DNA of 8,070 nucleotides, from the NCBI GenBank assembly GCA_002385545.1, contig DGDR01000213.1, positions 1 through 8,070 on the forward strand, in the 5' to 3' direction. Below, piece by piece: positions 6,944-8,070 of the stretch. The DNA is from Clostridium sp. UBA3947 (lineage in GTDB: Bacteria > Bacillota > Clostridia > Clostridiales > Clostridiaceae). The translations under genes were made by a program, and so were the position numbers. The notes under the pieces were generated by a model. The model was not told where the DNA came from, searched no databases, and saw nothing but the letters and a program-made list of their open reading frames with translations. Position 1 is the stretch's first letter. Every line of letters begins with the position of its first letter.

Positions 6944-7342
6944 TTACTTTTTTATACTATTAAAGAAATCCAAAATAATTTCTTTTTCATTTTCCCTAAA
7001 TTCATAATTTTCAATTTCCCTAAAGCTTATCCATTTTACTTTATTTATTTCTTTATGCAAGGATACCATTTCTCTAATTCTACCTGTGAAAACCTGTAAA
7101 CAGCCATCAATTTCTGATTCCATTGGATATTCTTTAAATAGAGCCAAATCAAATATGGTACAGGATAAATCCTTATCTATTACTTTAGTTGCACAAGTTT
7201 CACCATTTTCTTTTCCTCTCAGATTTCTTCCAAACAAACCCCAAAGTTTAGGAGAATCCTTTTTTCCTTTACCTCTTTCAGCAATAAGAACATTATTATA
7301 GTCATCGTAAACAATAACTAAACATTTAATAACTTTACTCAT
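6944..7342 (-). CDS. Nudix-fold protein with a degenerate catalytic box
   Basis: The 132-residue product resembles the Nudix fold throughout. It has a first strand VIKCLVIVYDDYNNVLIAERG, the PKLWGLFG turn (about 31-38), a conserved NGE (46-48), strand CLQVFTG (81-87), and the typical KVKWISFREIENYEF segment (101-115) seen before the last helix. Classical members hydrolyse nucleoside diphosphates linked to another group, using the box Gx5Ex7REUxEExGU. Here E48 is kept, but the seven-residue spacing leads to DKDLSC (56-61) instead of REUxEE. The two metal-binding glutamates are therefore S60 and C61. The loop between the LFG turn and NGE is also longer than usual. It may be inactive, a binding protein, or use other residues; the substrate is unknown. 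I chose ATG 7342, which has GGAGG 7 bases upstream. The frame continues to ATG 7405, but those 21 codons look non-conserved. Its own terminator follows. Confidence 0.75.
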   Translation of the reverse strand: MSKVIKCLVIVYDDYNNVLIAERGKGKKDSPKLWGLFGRNLRGKENGETCATKVIDKDLSCTIFDLALFKEYPMESEIDGCLQVFTGRIREMVSLHKEINKVKWISFREIENYEFRENEKEIILDFFNSIKK

Positions 7343-7349
7343 ATGTCCC

Positions 7350-7354
7350 CCTCC
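7350..7354 (-). promoter_or_regulatory. Ribosome binding site of the Nudix-like gene
   Basis: A strong GGAGG on the - strand, followed by GGG, lies 7 bases before ATG 7342. It settles the start at 7342 over the longer in-frame ATG at 7405. Confidence 0.85.
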
Positions 7355-7370
7355 AAGATTTATTTCATTT

Positions 7371-7386
7371 GTATATAAAAATATAC
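7371..7386. repeat. Small dyad in the leader of the Nudix-like gene
   Basis: GTATAT (7371-7376) and ATATAC (7381-7386) form a perfect inverted repeat around AAAA, next to the candidate -10 at 7387-7392. It could be an operator at the transcription start or simply AT-rich chance symmetry. Confidence 0.3.
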
Positions 7387-7415
7387 ATCTTATAGTATTC
7401 TTCATATGTTTTCAA
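7387..7415 (-). promoter_or_regulatory. Candidate promoter of the Nudix-like gene
   Basis: The - strand has TTGAAA (7410-7415, 5 of 6 matches to a -35), 17 bases, then TAAGAT (7387-7392, 4 of 6 matches to a -10). It lies in the 102-base gap after the flavodoxin-like gene. No terminator was seen in that gap, so read-through from upstream is also possible. Confidence 0.4.
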
Positions 7416-7444
7416 ATTCCTTCGACATATTAAGCATTTATTTC

Positions 7445-8047
7445 TTACTGTTCTATATTCTCCATTTCTGTTTCTTGAAATTCATTACTGTCAGCTATTG
7501 ACTCTACATGCAATTCTTCTAAGCAAGTATTAATACTTACAACTTCATTAGGTATCTCTTCCACTATTTCAGGAGGCTCATCACCCTCTAGTATATCTGC
7601 AAGCAGCTTTATATTATCAACTAAAATCTCAGACTTTCTTAGTTGTTTATCGAATTTCAAAATTAATTTATCAAAAATATTAATTTCCTCCATATTAATA
7701 AGTCCACCAAAATAAGCTTTCCCCCAAGCTCTTCTCAATAATTCCTTTGGAAAGGTCTTTTCTAAATACCTATCTACTCTCTCTTCATTTGAGCAGCATA
7801 TAAAAATACCTAATCTTTTTTTTAGTAATTCAGCATAATTTTTATCACAAAATTGAATAATATATTTTGACATTTTCCCAAAATATATAGAACCACCTAC
7901 AATAACTCTGTCATACTGGGATAAATCATCTACAGATTTATACTGAAGATTTACAAGTTGTATTTTTCCTGAGAGCTTACCTGCAAGGCACTTTGCACAC
8001 CTTTCAGTTAACCCATATCTAGTTCCATAAACTATTAAGGTATTCAT
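7445..8047 (-). CDS. Flavodoxin-fold protein (HemG-like flavodoxin domain) with acidic C-terminal tail
   Basis: This is a probable FMN-binding redox protein of 200 residues. The N-terminus LIVYGTRYGLTERCAKCLA (4-22) has the flavodoxin phosphate loop, here YGTRYGLT. YDRVIVGGSIYFGKMSKYIIQF (45-66) matches the second FMN-loop region and resembles the GGSIxxG stretch of the HemG protoporphyrinogen oxidase group. The domain ends near 150. Residues 151-200 form an added tail with 17 Asp/Glu and no Lys or Arg. No membrane segment or signal peptide is visible, so it is likely cytosolic. Its partner and substrate are unknown. No haem genes are nearby, so a HemG function should not be assumed. ATG 8047 has GGAGG 6 bases upstream. 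The promoter lies beyond the right edge. Confidence 0.8.
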   Translation of the reverse strand: MNTLIVYGTRYGLTERCAKCLAGKLSGKIQLVNLQYKSVDDLSQYDRVIVGGSIYFGKMSKYIIQFCDKNYAELLKKRLGIFICCSNEERVDRYLEKTFPKELLRRAWGKAYFGGLINMEEINIFDKLILKFDKQLRKSEILVDNIKLLADILEGDEPPEIVEEIPNEVVSINTCLEELHVESIADSNEFQETEMENIEQ

Positions 8048-8070
8048 AAAATTCCTCCCAAATAGAAACT

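Noticed and set aside
7086..7301. + strand open frame inside the Nudix-like gene
   Set aside because: It is antisense to a gene with a clear ribosome binding site, fold signatures and terminator; nothing supports its translation.
7343..7405. N-terminal extension of the Nudix-like protein from ATG 7405
   Set aside because: The strong GGAGG 7 bases before ATG 7342 lies inside this stretch, and a candidate -10 also falls within it. The extra residues do not look like part of the fold.
7445..8047. Protoporphyrinogen oxidase (hemG) as a firm name for the flavodoxin-like gene
   Set aside because: The flavodoxin domain resembles that group, but no haem-pathway gene is visible and the family includes many proteins of unknown role.
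1..8070. Search for CRISPR repeats, transposon ends, tRNAs, phage or toxin-antitoxin genes
   Set aside because: No direct-repeat array, inverted terminal repeat pair around a transposase, cloverleaf or small paired genes were seen. All gaps between genes are under 300 bases and are explained by terminators, promoters and leaders.

Overview
The window is AT-rich DNA with strong GGAGG-type ribosome binding sites, several GTG/TTG starts and short gaps between genes. It looks like the chromosome of a low-GC Gram-positive anaerobe of the Clostridium type. This comes from base composition, gene content and protein style; the species cannot be named. No mobile element, phage gene, tRNA, rRNA or CRISPR array was seen, and all genes look intact except the one cut by the left edge.

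Layout from left to right. (1) At 1-677 on the + strand is the C-terminal part of mltG, a membrane-associated endolytic murein transglycosylase, running off the left edge. It faces the rest of the window, and a long shared hairpin at 715-766 separates the two convergent units. (2) On the - strand, dinB (DNA polymerase IV) and recQ (DNA helicase) form a two-gene DNA-repair unit only 20 bases apart, with candidate promoters and a dyad in the 236-base gap upstream of dinB. (3) Also on the - strand, clpS and clpA are 3 bases apart and encode the N-degron adaptor and its AAA+ unfoldase. A terminator follows clpA at 4191-4232. (4) The right end, again on the - strand, carries a flavodoxin-fold protein with an acidic tail and a small Nudix-fold protein whose catalytic box is badly degenerate. 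A compact intrinsic terminator separates the Nudix gene from clpS.

How the genes work together. ClpS should deliver proteins with bulky hydrophobic N-terminal residues to ClpA, which unfolds them into ClpP; clpP is not in the window. Pol IV and RecQ fit a damage-tolerance and repair operon. The Nudix-like and flavodoxin-like proteins have no evident link to either module.

I corrected four starts using ribosome binding site spacing: recQ to ATG at 2953, dinB to GTG at 4017, clpS to TTG at 6803, and the Nudix-like gene to ATG at 7342. I found no convincing undescribed multi-gene system. The items most worth a second look are the Nudix-like protein without catalytic glutamates, the acidic tail of the flavodoxin protein, the ClpS/ClpA pair in this type of organism, and the dyad with a partial LexA-box match upstream of dinB-recQ.
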